Shown here in pieces: positions 27,378 to 35,330 of a DNA stretch of 64,000 nt. Numbering within the stretch: position 1 is the stretch's first letter; each line of letters opens with the position of its first letter. The DNA lies in the NCBI GenBank assembly GCA_009778965.1, contig WRFE01000002.1, positions 1 to 64,000 of the forward strand. The letters are read 5' to 3'. The stretch is from Candidatus Endomicrobium labiotermitis. GTDB lineage: Bacteria; Elusimicrobiota; Endomicrobiia; Endomicrobiales; Endomicrobiaceae. Made by a program: the position numbers and the translations under genes. The notes beneath the pieces are model-generated. The model saw nothing but the letters and a program-made list of their open reading frames with translations. It ran no database searches and had not been told where the DNA came from.

Positions 27378-27995
27378 ATGACAAGTTTTCCCGTAAGAAA
27401 CCCGAAAGAAGATTGGCTTATCACACCGCAAAATGCCGCACTTGTAATCATTGATTACCAGCCCACGCAAGTTCAGTCTATTAATTCGATGGATCGTTCT
27501 CAGCTTGTTAAAAACATTACAGTTGTGGCTGAAATCGCAAAAGCGTTTAAGCTGCCTGTAGTGCTGTCTACCGTAAACGTTCAAAGCGGAAAAAACAAAG
27601 AAACCATACACGATTTAAAAGCAGCTTTGGGAGATATACCTTCCTATGACAGAACGTCTATAAACGCGTGGGAAGACAAAGAATTTTATGAAGCGGTAAA
27701 AGCAACCGGACGCAAAAAGCTTATAATGACGGCATTGTGGACTGAAGCTTGTCTTACTTTTCCTACAATTGACGCGTTAAAAGAAGGTTATGAGGTTTTT
27801 CCGGTGGTTGACGCTATAGGAGGAACATCAAAGCCGGCGCACGAAACTGCCTTGAGACGAGCGGAACAGGCAGGTGCGCAATTAATAAGCATAGCCCAGC
27901 TTGCCTGCGAACTGCAGCGCGACTGGAACCGCGCGGACACTGTCCCTGATTTTTTAAAAATAATGTTTGAAGCAGGCATATTTTTAAAATTATAA
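27378..27995 (+). CDS. Isochorismatase-family cysteine hydrolase, YcaC-like
   Basis: A 205-residue cysteine hydrolase. ALVIIDYQPTQV supplies the catalytic aspartate, RKKLIMTALWTEACLTFPT the catalytic cysteine region, and the cis-peptide/lysine region is consistent with the family. The overall pattern (IDALKEGYEVFPVVDAIGGT) is that of YcaC-type hydrolases, whose substrates remain unsettled. It follows the rhodanese gene by 40 bases, with ATGGAGGCTTT before the ATG. In this operon a detoxifying or stress role is plausible but unproved. Confidence 0.87.
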   Translation: MTSFPVRNPKEDWLITPQNAALVIIDYQPTQVQSINSMDRSQLVKNITVVAEIAKAFKLPVVLSTVNVQSGKNKETIHDLKAALGDIPSYDRTSINAWEDKEFYEAVKATGRKKLIMTALWTEACLTFPTIDALKEGYEVFPVVDAIGGTSKPAHETALRRAEQAGAQLISIAQLACELQRDWNRADTVPDFLKIMFEAGIFLKL

Positions 27996-28011
27996 ACAAA
28001 GGAGGCTGTAA

Positions 28012-28743
28012 ATGTTAAGATTTATAGATCACAAAAAAATGGGACGCGGCGAGCATTCATGGCTTACGTCTATTCATCACTTTTCTTTTGCTAATTATTA
28101 CAATCCCGACAATATCCAATTCGGCGTTTTGCGTGTAGTAAATGACGATTCAGTAACTCCCGACATGGGGTTTGACACTCACCCGCACAAAGACATGGAA
28201 ATAATTACTTATGTGGTTGACGGAGAAATTACCCACGCTGACAGTATGGGCAACAAAGGCACGCTTAAGCGCGGCGAAGTTCAGTATATGAGCGCGGGAA
28301 CAGGCGTATTTCACAGCGAACACAATTTCGGAGAAAAACAGCTTCGTTTTTTACAGATTTGGATTTTACCTGACGCGCCAAATCATAAACCAAACTACGG
28401 AGATTACCGCTTTAAGTGGGAAGACCGTCAAAACAAATGGCTGCCTATAGCGTCTTATACAAAAAATAAGAAGAGTGACGCGCCAATAAAGATACATGCC
28501 GATGTTAACGTTTACGCAACATACATTACAAAAGGCAATGACATTACTTTGAAAATAGGCAAAAACCGTCAGGCTTATCTGGTGTTAATTGAAGGTGACG
28601 CGGATGTTAATTTAACCAAGTTAAATGCGCAGGACGCGCTTGAAATTGTTGAAGAAGATATAACAATAAAAACTAAAAGTTTCGCGCATGTTATCGTTTT
28701 TGAAATGGCAGAGTCCAAAAACGCGCAATTTCAAGGAGAGTAA
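28012..28743 (+). CDS. Pirin-family bicupin (YhhW-like)
   Basis: The 243-residue product has the pirin opening (HHFSFANYYNPDNIQFGVLR), the metal-binding pair GFDTHPHKDMEI and GTGVFHSEHN, and a second cupin domain in the C-terminal half without metal ligands. Bacterial pirins such as YhhW have quercetinase activity in vitro, and some act as redox-responsive regulators or partners; neither can be decided here. AAAGGAGGCTGTAA gives a strong ribosome site. It is 2 bases from the CDGSH gene, so the two are coupled. Confidence 0.92.
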   Translation: MLRFIDHKKMGRGEHSWLTSIHHFSFANYYNPDNIQFGVLRVVNDDSVTPDMGFDTHPHKDMEIITYVVDGEITHADSMGNKGTLKRGEVQYMSAGTGVFHSEHNFGEKQLRFLQIWILPDAPNHKPNYGDYRFKWEDRQNKWLPIASYTKNKKSDAPIKIHADVNVYATYITKGNDITLKIGKNRQAYLVLIEGDADVNLTKLNAQDALEIVEEDITIKTKSFAHVIVFEMAESKNAQFQGE

Positions 28744-28745
28744 AT

Positions 28746-29444
28746 ATGAAAAAGATTAAAATTACAAAAAACGGACCGTATGTTGTATCAGGTGATGTTT
28801 CTTTATATTTAAAACAACTGGCAGAAGAAGACGGGCTTAATGTTTTAAAAACAGTAAAAAAATTTGACACCCCTGAAACAGGTTATACTTTGTGCAGATG
28901 CGGAAACAGCGCTAATCCTCCTTTTTGCGACGGTACGCACCAAAAAACCGGCTTTGACGGTACCGAAACAGCAGGACACAGCAAATACAAAGACAGAATA
29001 GAAGTTATGAACGGCGAAGGCATGGAATTACTTGATGATAACAGATGCGCCTTTGCCAGACTTTGTCATAAGCACCTTGGAAACGCGTGGGAGTTAACTG
29101 AAAATTCAGCAAATCCTGAAGCAAAGAAAGAGGCTGTAGAAGCCGCATCGGCATGTCCTGCCGGCAGGCTTACGGCAGTGCTTAACGGATTGCCTGTAGA
29201 ACCAACGCTTGAAGACAGCATAAGCATAGTTGAAGACTTGCCAAAAAGAGTCAGCGCAGGTATATTTGTTACGGGAAATATTGTTATTGAAGACGCGGAC
29301 GGAAAAATATACGAAGCCCGCAACCGGCAGGCGTTATGCAGATGCGGAGAGTCAGAACTAAAGCCTTTCTGCGACGCAAGCCACGTAAATGCTCATTATA
29401 ATGACGGTATAAAAAAGAAAAGCGGCAAAAAAACTAGTATCTAG
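28746..29444 (+). CDS. CDGSH iron-sulfur protein with central Fer4_19-like domain
   Basis: The 232-residue protein carries two CDGSH-type 2Fe-2S sites. The first is LCRCGNSANPPFCDGTH at about 56-72 and the second LCRCGESELKPFCDASH at about 197-213 (Asp-Ala-Ser-His variant). Between them is a segment with CAFARLCHKHLG..ASACPAGRLTAV resembling the divergent 4Fe-4S Fer4_19 domain often paired with CDGSH proteins. It would act in electron transfer or redox sensing in the cytoplasm. It ends the operon begun by the Crp/Fnr regulator; a strong terminator follows within 20 bases. Confidence 0.92.
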   Translation: MKKIKITKNGPYVVSGDVSLYLKQLAEEDGLNVLKTVKKFDTPETGYTLCRCGNSANPPFCDGTHQKTGFDGTETAGHSKYKDRIEVMNGEGMELLDDNRCAFARLCHKHLGNAWELTENSANPEAKKEAVEAASACPAGRLTAVLNGLPVEPTLEDSISIVEDLPKRVSAGIFVTGNIVIEDADGKIYEARNRQALCRCGESELKPFCDASHVNAHYNDGIKKKSGKKTSI

Positions 29445-29463
29445 CTGTACTTATTGGTAATTA

Positions 29464-29514
29464 ATCCCGTTTTAGCGCCATATTTTATTTATGGGACTAA
29501 AACGGGATTTTTTT
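29464..29514 (+). terminator. Strong intrinsic terminator after the Crp/Fnr-led operon
   Basis: ATCCCGTTTTAG (29464-29475) pairs perfectly with CTAAAACGGGAT (29497-29508), followed by TTTTTT. The reverse strand also begins AAAAAA before the stem, so it may serve the convergent small membrane gene too. Confidence 0.9.
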
Positions 29515-29770
29515 ATTTATTTTTATACTGCCAGTGCAGGACAAGCGCAGGTATCAAAAAGAACAATACTATCATAGCTTCCATCATACCAAACACAATC
29601 AATAATGCCTGTCCGATACTACCTTCCGTGCCAAACATAAAAGAACTGCACGCCGATATGAAATTAGGAAATAATACGCAAAACAGAATTCCCGCAAAAT
29701 ATACTATGAATCCAAGCAGCGTCATTTTATAAAACGCGTTTCTGACTTCTATTATCTTTTCTCTTTCCAT
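29513..29770 (-). CDS. Small two-helix membrane protein, unknown
   Basis: An 85-residue protein with two hydrophobic segments (MTLLGFIVYFAGILFCVLF and IVFGMMEAMIVLFFLIPALV) and short charged ends; both termini are probably cytoplasmic. It has no motif I recognise. AAAGGAGAGGCTTT precedes the ATG, a strong ribosome site that supports a real gene. It converges with the CDGSH operon. Confidence 0.65.
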   Translation of the reverse strand: MEREKIIEVRNAFYKMTLLGFIVYFAGILFCVLFPNFISACSSFMFGTEGSIGQALLIVFGMMEAMIVLFFLIPALVLHWQYKNK

Positions 29771-29979
29771 AAAGCCTCTCCTTTTTACTAAACAGTATGC
29801 AAATTATAATAAATGCATACGGTGTAAGACAACTGCCATTGCAAATACTCTTTATTAAAAAGCAGATAGAAAAATGGACAACCTTTTTGACTTTACCTAT
29901 GAATTGTAGTTTAATGTGGTTTGCTGCAGGTTGGCTAAAAAAATATTACTTCAAATCTGATAAATCAACGGATCAAATT

Positions 29980-30282
29980 ATGACAAAAGAACAGGAAAAG
30001 ACACAACAGCAGCCTTCCAAGCCGCCTATGGAATACAATAAACTTACTGACAGGAAAGTGACAGCCAGGCTCAAATATCTGGTGAAACGCTTAGATACCG
30101 TGTATAACTCTTGGTGGAGAAACCTGCTGCAGGGCATAATACGCGGAATAGGGATCGTTTTGGGAATGACTTTGGCTATAGCTGTTATTGTAAAGATTTT
30201 GAGTATGATAGTGACGCTGAATATTCCTTATATAACCGACTGGATAAGTGACATTATCAGAATTATTCAGCAGAAAGTATAG
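29980..30282 (+). CDS. DUF5665-type small membrane protein
   Basis: I place the start at the ATG 29980, giving 100 residues (MTKEQEKTQQQPSKPPMEY...). The track ORF adds 61 residues of unlikely sequence. A charged N-terminal part with RLKYLVKRLDTVYNSWWRNL is followed by GIIRGIGIVLGMTLAIAVIV, one long hydrophobic helix, and an amphipathic tail. This layout matches DUF5665 proteins, short membrane proteins without known function. The ribosome site is weak. It is followed after 67 bases by an MBL-fold gene. Confidence 0.65.
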   Translation: MTKEQEKTQQQPSKPPMEYNKLTDRKVTARLKYLVKRLDTVYNSWWRNLLQGIIRGIGIVLGMTLAIAVIVKILSMIVTLNIPYITDWISDIIRIIQQKV

Positions 30283-30349
30283 CTGTAAAAAGTTGCAGAA
30301 AAATACTTGATAAATTTGTGACAAAGCTATTTAACAAAGGAACAATAAA

Positions 30350-31078
30350 ATGAAAAAAATAGTAGTAATAACCATCTGTAGTATTGCAGCTGTGCTGGCA
30401 TTGGCGTTTGGCGGAATGATGTTGAAAATGAAATCGGAAATGTCGGGATTTACCCCCATGGCAACAGGAAAAATTGTCAACGATATTTTTGTAGTAAAAG
30501 ATGACTATGCTAACATGTTCGTTATACAAGACGGCGGGCAATACATAGTTATTGACTGCGCGACAAACGCCGCGACGGTAGCGGAACAAATGAAAAATTT
30601 GGGGATTAACCCAGACGCGGTAATAGCGGTACTTCTAACGCATACCGACGGAGACCATGCAGGAGCATTGAAGCTGTTTGACAAAGCCAAAGTTTATATC
30701 TCAAAAGAAGAAGAGCAGATGATAAACGGCAAAAAATCGAGATTTCTATGGTTTGGCAATTCGATTCCCCGTACAGACTATATTCTCTTAAATGACCGCG
30801 AAACAGTCCAAATAGGCAATTTGAAAATTGAAAGCATTCTTGTTCCCGGGCATACCACCGGAATGACGGCTTATTTAGTCAATGACAAATACTTATTCAC
30901 AGGTGACATTGTAAGCCTGAAAGACGGCAAAATAGCGCCAATTCCCGAATTCTTTGATATGGATAAAATTCAGGCGGCGGAAACCAGAGATATTATCCGC
31001 CATATACCTAACGCCGAATACATATTCACAGCGCATTGGGGATATACTGACGATTACAAAACAGCAGTAACGTTTTAA
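30350..31078 (+). CDS. Membrane-anchored metallo-beta-lactamase-fold hydrolase
   Basis: The 242-residue protein opens with an uncleaved-looking signal anchor (IVVITICSIAAVLALAFGGMML). The MBL motif reads LTHTDGDHAG, with Asp where most families have the second His (HxDxDH instead of HxHxDH). Further ligands occur in VPGHTTGMTAYL, LFTGDIVSL and FTAHWGYT. The active domain would face the periplasm. The variant first motif occurs in some bacterial MBL proteins; the substrate is unknown. AAAGGAACAATAAA precedes the ATG. It lies 18 bases upstream of the GH5 gene. Confidence 0.82.
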   Translation: MKKIVVITICSIAAVLALAFGGMMLKMKSEMSGFTPMATGKIVNDIFVVKDDYANMFVIQDGGQYIVIDCATNAATVAEQMKNLGINPDAVIAVLLTHTDGDHAGALKLFDKAKVYISKEEEQMINGKKSRFLWFGNSIPRTDYILLNDRETVQIGNLKIESILVPGHTTGMTAYLVNDKYLFTGDIVSLKDGKIAPIPEFFDMDKIQAAETRDIIRHIPNAEYIFTAHWGYTDDYKTAVTF

Positions 31079-31096
31079 AAATATAGGAAAAATGCC

Positions 31097-32308
31097 ATGA
31101 ATAAAGAAAATTCTCTTTTAGAAAAGAATGTCTTCCGCAAAAAAAACGAACGGTTTTACGGCGTCAATCTCGGCGCCTGGCTTATGATGGAAGGATATAT
31201 GACCGGCGGAAGAAATATATCCGAGCATGTTTTCAAAAAAGAATTTTCAAAAGTTAACGGTAAAAAAGCGTTAAAAGAATTTGAAAAGGCCTATCGTGAC
31301 AATTTTATTACAGAGCTTGATTTTAAGAACATATCAAAATTTGGCGCAAATACGATAAGACTGCCTTTTAATTACAGTCTTATAGAAACTGCTCCTTACA
31401 AATACAGTGAAGAAGGTATAGGGTATTTAAAAAAAGCATTGGACTTGTCTAAAAAGTACGGACTTAAAGTTATACTTGATTTGCACGCTGCTCCGGGCGC
31501 TCAAAATGCCGACTGGCATAGCGACAGCACCGGTATAGCAAAATTTTGGGACAGCGACTATAACAAAGACAGAGCTTGTAAACTGTGGGCTGTTCTTGCA
31601 AAACGGTTTAGAAAGCACGAAGCGCTTTTAGGTTATGATGTTTTAAACGAACCTGTCGTTTTAGAAAAAAAGAAGAAATTTCAGATATTAGACTATTATA
31701 AAAAAGTAATTAAAGCCATAAGAGATGTTGATGAGCAACATATAATCTGGCTTGAAGGCAACCTCTGGTCGCAAGATATAGATTTTTTAGCGCCTCTCAT
31801 AAAGCCCGGCATAGAAATAAGCATGCATTCCTATGCTCCGTTAGATTATGTATATAATTATACGCCGACTCTAAAATTCCCTTGCAATTCAAACGGCGAA
31901 TTTTGGACAAAAGACAAAATAAAAAAACATTTAAAGAAATATTTTGATTTTGCAAAAAAATATAATACAAACATATTTTGCGGAGAATTCGGAATCAACT
32001 GGCGCGGCGGTCATTACGGAGAAAAAGAATGGTTAGACGCTATGCTGGGTTCTTTTAAAAGTTTTGGTTTTGACTATACTTTATGGTCTTACAAAGAATA
32101 TGCAGGATATCTTTTTCCGTCAGGTTTATATTGGTGCGTAAAAAATACAAACTATATAAAGAGAGAAGGACCTGTATATGGTTTCGAAACTTATATAAAC
32201 GGCTGGAAGAAAGATAAAAAAGAAATTATAGATTTGTGGCGTACCGACAAAAGTTTTATAATTAATAAAGATTATGCAAAAATAGTGTCAGGATACTTTA
32301 AAAAATAG
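31097..32308 (+). CDS. Glycoside hydrolase family 5-type enzyme
   Basis: The 403-residue TIM-barrel enzyme shows the GH5 pattern. FYGVNLGAWLMMEGYM and GANTIRLPFNYSLIE start the barrel, ILDLHAAPGAQNADWHSD follows, YDVLNEPV supplies the acid/base glutamate, and IFCGEFGINWRGG the nucleophile glutamate. The overall look is nearest to GH5 exo-1,3-beta-glucanase-like members. There is no signal peptide, so it probably acts in the cytoplasm on imported or internal beta-glucans. No carbohydrate-binding module is present. Substrate specificity is inferred only weakly. Confidence 0.85.
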   Translation: MNKENSLLEKNVFRKKNERFYGVNLGAWLMMEGYMTGGRNISEHVFKKEFSKVNGKKALKEFEKAYRDNFITELDFKNISKFGANTIRLPFNYSLIETAPYKYSEEGIGYLKKALDLSKKYGLKVILDLHAAPGAQNADWHSDSTGIAKFWDSDYNKDRACKLWAVLAKRFRKHEALLGYDVLNEPVVLEKKKKFQILDYYKKVIKAIRDVDEQHIIWLEGNLWSQDIDFLAPLIKPGIEISMHSYAPLDYVYNYTPTLKFPCNSNGEFWTKDKIKKHLKKYFDFAKKYNTNIFCGEFGINWRGGHYGEKEWLDAMLGSFKSFGFDYTLWSYKEYAGYLFPSGLYWCVKNTNYIKREGPVYGFETYINGWKKDKKEIIDLWRTDKSFIINKDYAKIVSGYFKK

Positions 32309-32317
32309 AATTTATGA

Positions 32318-32323
32318 TATAAT
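32318..32323 (+). promoter_or_regulatory. Probable -10 box for the nfu transcript
   Basis: TATAAT lies 32 bases before the nfu ATG in a 46-base gap, with AAAAGGAG as ribosome site. No good -35 box is seen at standard spacing, so the assignment is tentative. Confidence 0.35.
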
Positions 32324-32354
32324 AACCGTATAAAAATTATAAAAGGAGCCGGAA

Positions 32355-32588
32355 ATGGAAAAGAGCTTAAAAGAAAGAGTTGAACAAGCATTGGAAACAG
32401 TAAGACCCCATTTACAGGCAGACGGCGGAAACGTAGAACTTGTTGACGTAAGCGATGACGGAATAGTATTTGTTAAACTTACAGGCGCATGCGGAACATG
32501 CCCGATGGCGACAATGACTTTGCAGTATGGCGTAACAAACGCCGTTAAACAGGCTGTTCCTGAAATAAAAGAAGTAAAATCAGTATAA
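32355..32588 (+). CDS. Nfu-type iron-sulfur scaffold/carrier (NifU C-terminal domain)
   Basis: The 77-residue protein is a single NifU C-terminal domain: [22 protein letters not shown] followed by the cluster ligands [13 protein letters not shown]. Such proteins carry 4Fe-4S clusters as homodimers bridged by the CxxC pair and deliver them to apoproteins. It may serve the several Fe-S proteins nearby. It is followed after 3 bases by the phosphodiesterase gene. Confidence 0.94.
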   Translation: MEKSLKERVEQALETVRPHLQADGGNVELVDVSDDGIVFVKLTGACGTCPMATMTLQYGVTNAVKQAVPEIKEVKSV

Positions 32589-32591
32589 TTT

Positions 32592-33077
32592 ATGCTGATT
32601 GGCGTTATTTCTGATACGCATAATGATATTTCTTCAATAAAAGAAGCGGTAAAATTTTTTAATCTCCGCGGCGCAAATCTGGTTTTGCACTGCGGAGATA
32701 TTTTTTCGGCTTCGGCGGCGAAAGAATTTGCAGCATTAAAATGCGGTTTTAAAGCGGTCTTCGGAAACAGCGATTTTGAACACTCCGCGCTTGAAAACGT
32801 AATATCAAATTTCGGAATTATACAAAATGCGCCGTTTGAATTTACTTTAAAAGAAAAGAAATTTGTTATGTCGCATCGTATTTTTACGACTGCGGCAGGA
32901 AAATACGATTATATTATATACGGACATACCCACATACCGCGTATAGAAAAAATACGAGAAACCGTATTCCTTAATCCCGGGGAAGCCTGCGGATGGCGTT
33001 ACGGCAGAAGAACCGTCGCGTTAATAAATTTGGAAACAAATCATTGCGAAATTTTTGATTTGGATTTGGAGAATTGA
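32592..33077 (+). CDS. YfcE/MJ0936-family metallophosphodiesterase
   Basis: The 161-residue protein has the full calcineurin-like signature of the family. VISDTHND opens it, then LHCGDIFSA, AVFGNSDFE (GNxD), MSHRIF and IIYGHTHIPRIEK, closing with FLNPGEACGWRYGRR. These residues bind two metals and hydrolyse phosphodiesters; the physiological substrate is unknown. It starts 3 bases after nfu and its stop lies 2 bases before the CCC1-like ATG, so the three genes form one transcript. Confidence 0.93.
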   Translation: MLIGVISDTHNDISSIKEAVKFFNLRGANLVLHCGDIFSASAAKEFAALKCGFKAVFGNSDFEHSALENVISNFGIIQNAPFEFTLKEKKFVMSHRIFTTAAGKYDYIIYGHTHIPRIEKIRETVFLNPGEACGWRYGRRTVALINLETNHCEIFDLDLEN

Positions 33078-33079
33078 TT

Positions 33080-33940
33080 ATGGAACACAAACATCACAAA
33101 CTTATAATTAAATACCAGAGTGAAGAAGAAGCCGCAAGCATAGTTTGCGCAATTATAGCTGCCAAAATCAAAAACGCCCTTGATAAAGAAACTTTGCTTA
33201 AAATATCCGCGCAAAAAAAAGAGCACGCGGAAATATGGAAACGTTACAGCGGAAAAAATATTCCCGCTAACCGTTTTAGAATAATGTGGCATATTATTCT
33301 GAATTACATTACGGGATACACCTTTTTAATAAAATTTTTTAATAAAAGCAGATACGCGGATTATGAAATTTTGGCGCAGGATATCCCCGAACTTGCCGAA
33401 ATTATTGAAAATGAAAAAATGCATGAACGCGCACTTGCGGAAATGCTCGATGAAGAACGTCTGAAATATACCGGGGCGGTTGTGCTTGGTCTTAACGACG
33501 CGCTTATCGAATTTACGGGAATTCTCGCAGGTCTTACCTTTGCTTTGGCTAATACAAAAGTTATATCTCTTACGGGAATTATTACCGGAACAGCGGCTAC
33601 CTTGTCTATGGCGGGGTCAGAATATCTTGCCGAACGCGCCGAAGCAAATCCGAAAGCTTTACAAGCAAGCATATATACGGGTTTTGCTTATCTTATTACC
33701 GTAGCTTTGCTGCTGCTTCCTTACATACTGTTTCCGAAACATATGTATGTCGCGGCATTCGTCATAATGATGACGACAGCCATTCTCATAATTTTCTTTT
33801 TTACCTATTATATTTCCATAGCAAAAACCCTTTCGTTTAAAAAGCAGTTTTCCGAAATGGCTTGTATAAGTATAGGCGTTGCGATAGCCGCTTTTATTAT
33901 AGGGATTGCGGCAAAAAAATTACTGGGAATTGACATTTAA
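33080..33940 (+). CDS. VIT1/CCC1-family metal transporter with N-terminal ferritin-like domain
   Basis: From the ATG at 33080 the protein has 286 residues (the track uses TTG 33074). Residues about 1-120 form a helical, ferritin/rubrerythrin-like domain with EEEAASIVCAIIAAK, KKEHAEIWKRYSG and ENEKMHERALAEM, where E/H pairs could bind iron. The membrane part begins TGAVVLGLNDALIEFTGILAGL, the CCC1/VIT1 signature, and has five helices. These proteins move Fe2+ or Mn2+ out of the cytoplasm. GGAGAATTGATT gives a ribosome site. Coupling to nfu suggests iron handling. Confidence 0.9.
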   Translation: MEHKHHKLIIKYQSEEEAASIVCAIIAAKIKNALDKETLLKISAQKKEHAEIWKRYSGKNIPANRFRIMWHIILNYITGYTFLIKFFNKSRYADYEILAQDIPELAEIIENEKMHERALAEMLDEERLKYTGAVVLGLNDALIEFTGILAGLTFALANTKVISLTGIITGTAATLSMAGSEYLAERAEANPKALQASIYTGFAYLITVALLLLPYILFPKHMYVAAFVIMMTTAILIIFFFTYYISIAKTLSFKKQFSEMACISIGVAIAAFIIGIAAKKLLGIDI

Positions 33941-33994
33941 CAACCTTTCGCATATTTTACATAACTCTAAAAAAGTGGTACTATCTACGGCAAT

Positions 33995-35263
33995 ATGGGA
34001 ACAAGCATTGTAGCTTCTATCTTTTTCATATCTTTAGTATTAATACTCGGGCAGGTTTTTTCAGCTACTTTTCAAAAAACCAGAATACCGGACGCTCTGC
34101 CTTTGATGGTAATAGGTCTTATCGTCGGTCCTGTTCTCCACCTTGTCCATCTGGATCATTTCGGAAGACTGGACAGAGTTTTTACCGAACTTGTCCTTAT
34201 TATTATAATGTTCCGTTCCGGAGCGGCTCTGCGCTTTTCGGCTCTGCGCGAAGCTATCGGACAAGGACTTTGGTTTACCGTAGCGGCAATCGCGGCGGTA
34301 ATTCTTTTAACTTTTTGGATTTCGGTAGTATTCCTGGGTTTAAATCCTGTTTACGCGATACTTCTTGGAAATATAATAGCTGATAATTCTCTTGTAGTAG
34401 TAGCGCCCCTGCTGTCTAAACTCAATATTTCCCAAAAAATGAAAACAATTTTGGTAATTGAAGGAAGCGTCAGCAGCATAATAAACGTTGTGCTTGTTTT
34501 GGCGCTTTTAAGTATGTCCCAACAGGCAAGTTTCAGCACTTCGGCTGTTTTCGGCAAAATGGCTTATTCGTTTCTGATTGCTTCGGTAATAGGCATTCTG
34601 GCAGGTTTTTTCTGGTCTGTCATCTTAAACAAAATAAGACAGCTTGAAAACGCCAATTCTTTGTCGTTTGCGTTTATTCTTTTGGTTTACGCTGTTTGCG
34701 GATTGTTTAAATCCGAAGGAGCTATCGGAGTTTTGATGTTCGGTCTTACAATAGGAAATATGAGAGTGCTGCACAAACTTTGGGGAAAAGTTTTTAGGAT
34801 AGAAGCATTGTCTTTCAGACTTGAAGAAAAAAGCTTTTTTTTAGAAGTGGAATATATATTAAAAACGCTGTTTTTTGTTTACATGGGAATTTCCATGCGT
34901 TTTTCAAGCGTCGGCTATATTATTTTGGGATTGGTCTTTATGATTGTTAAAATCGGCTCAAGAATTCCGATTGCAAACTATACTTTGTCAAAAAATATAG
35001 ACAGAACCGACACAAGCGTCGCTCTTGCGATGTGTCCCAACGGACTTGTTACGGCAGTGCTTGCCGCCACAGCGGCTCAAACATTGCCTGAGCCGAACGG
35101 CATCAGAGATTCTATCTATTCTCTGATATTTTTCTCTTTTATTTTCTGTGCTGTTTTATCATTTCTTATTGAAAAAGGTTATTTTGAAAAAGCTTCGGAC
35201 AAGCTTTTTGCAAGGCATAAGAAAAGAGAAGAAAAGCCTGCTGTTGATACGGTAATTTCGTAA
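33995..35263 (+). CDS. Cation:proton antiporter, CPA1-type
   Basis: The 422-residue protein has about 12 membrane helices. LPLMVIGLIVGPVLHLVHL, FTELVLIIIMFRSGAALRFS and LLGNIIADNSLVVVAPLLSKL follow the NhaP/CPA1 pattern, with the unwound-helix acidic pair shifted to ADNS. ALAMCPNGLVTAVLAATAA matches the later conserved helix. It would exchange Na+ or K+ for protons at the cytoplasmic membrane. The usual ND/DD ion-binding pair reads AD-N, so ion preference is uncertain. A terminator follows directly. Confidence 0.82.
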   Translation: MGTSIVASIFFISLVLILGQVFSATFQKTRIPDALPLMVIGLIVGPVLHLVHLDHFGRLDRVFTELVLIIIMFRSGAALRFSALREAIGQGLWFTVAAIAAVILLTFWISVVFLGLNPVYAILLGNIIADNSLVVVAPLLSKLNISQKMKTILVIEGSVSSIINVVLVLALLSMSQQASFSTSAVFGKMAYSFLIASVIGILAGFFWSVILNKIRQLENANSLSFAFILLVYAVCGLFKSEGAIGVLMFGLTIGNMRVLHKLWGKVFRIEALSFRLEEKSFFLEVEYILKTLFFVYMGISMRFSSVGYIILGLVFMIVKIGSRIPIANYTLSKNIDRTDTSVALAMCPNGLVTAVLAATAAQTLPEPNGIRDSIYSLIFFSFIFCAVLSFLIEKGYFEKASDKLFARHKKREEKPAVDTVIS

Positions 35264-35279
35264 ACAAAATATCAAATAA

Positions 35280-35312
35280 TAACCGCCGGTAAAAAAGGCG
35301 GCTATTATTTTG
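35280..35312 (+). terminator. Intrinsic terminator after the antiporter gene
   Basis: ATAACCGCC, GGTAAAAAA, GGCGGCTATTATTTT: a 5-6 bp GC-rich stem with an A/T-rich tail. It lies 16 bases past the antiporter stop and just before the MFS ribosome site. Confidence 0.7.
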
Positions 35313-35330
35313 CCAAAAAAGAGAGGTCTT

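Noticed and set aside
21283-29520. Possible genomic island with att sites from tRNA-Arg onward
   Set aside because: No second copy of the tRNA-Arg 3' end was found by eye and no integrase gene is present. Only a weak similarity exists between CCTGTTTTAGTCCCATAAA at 21491 and the terminator arm near 29486, so island borders are not claimed.
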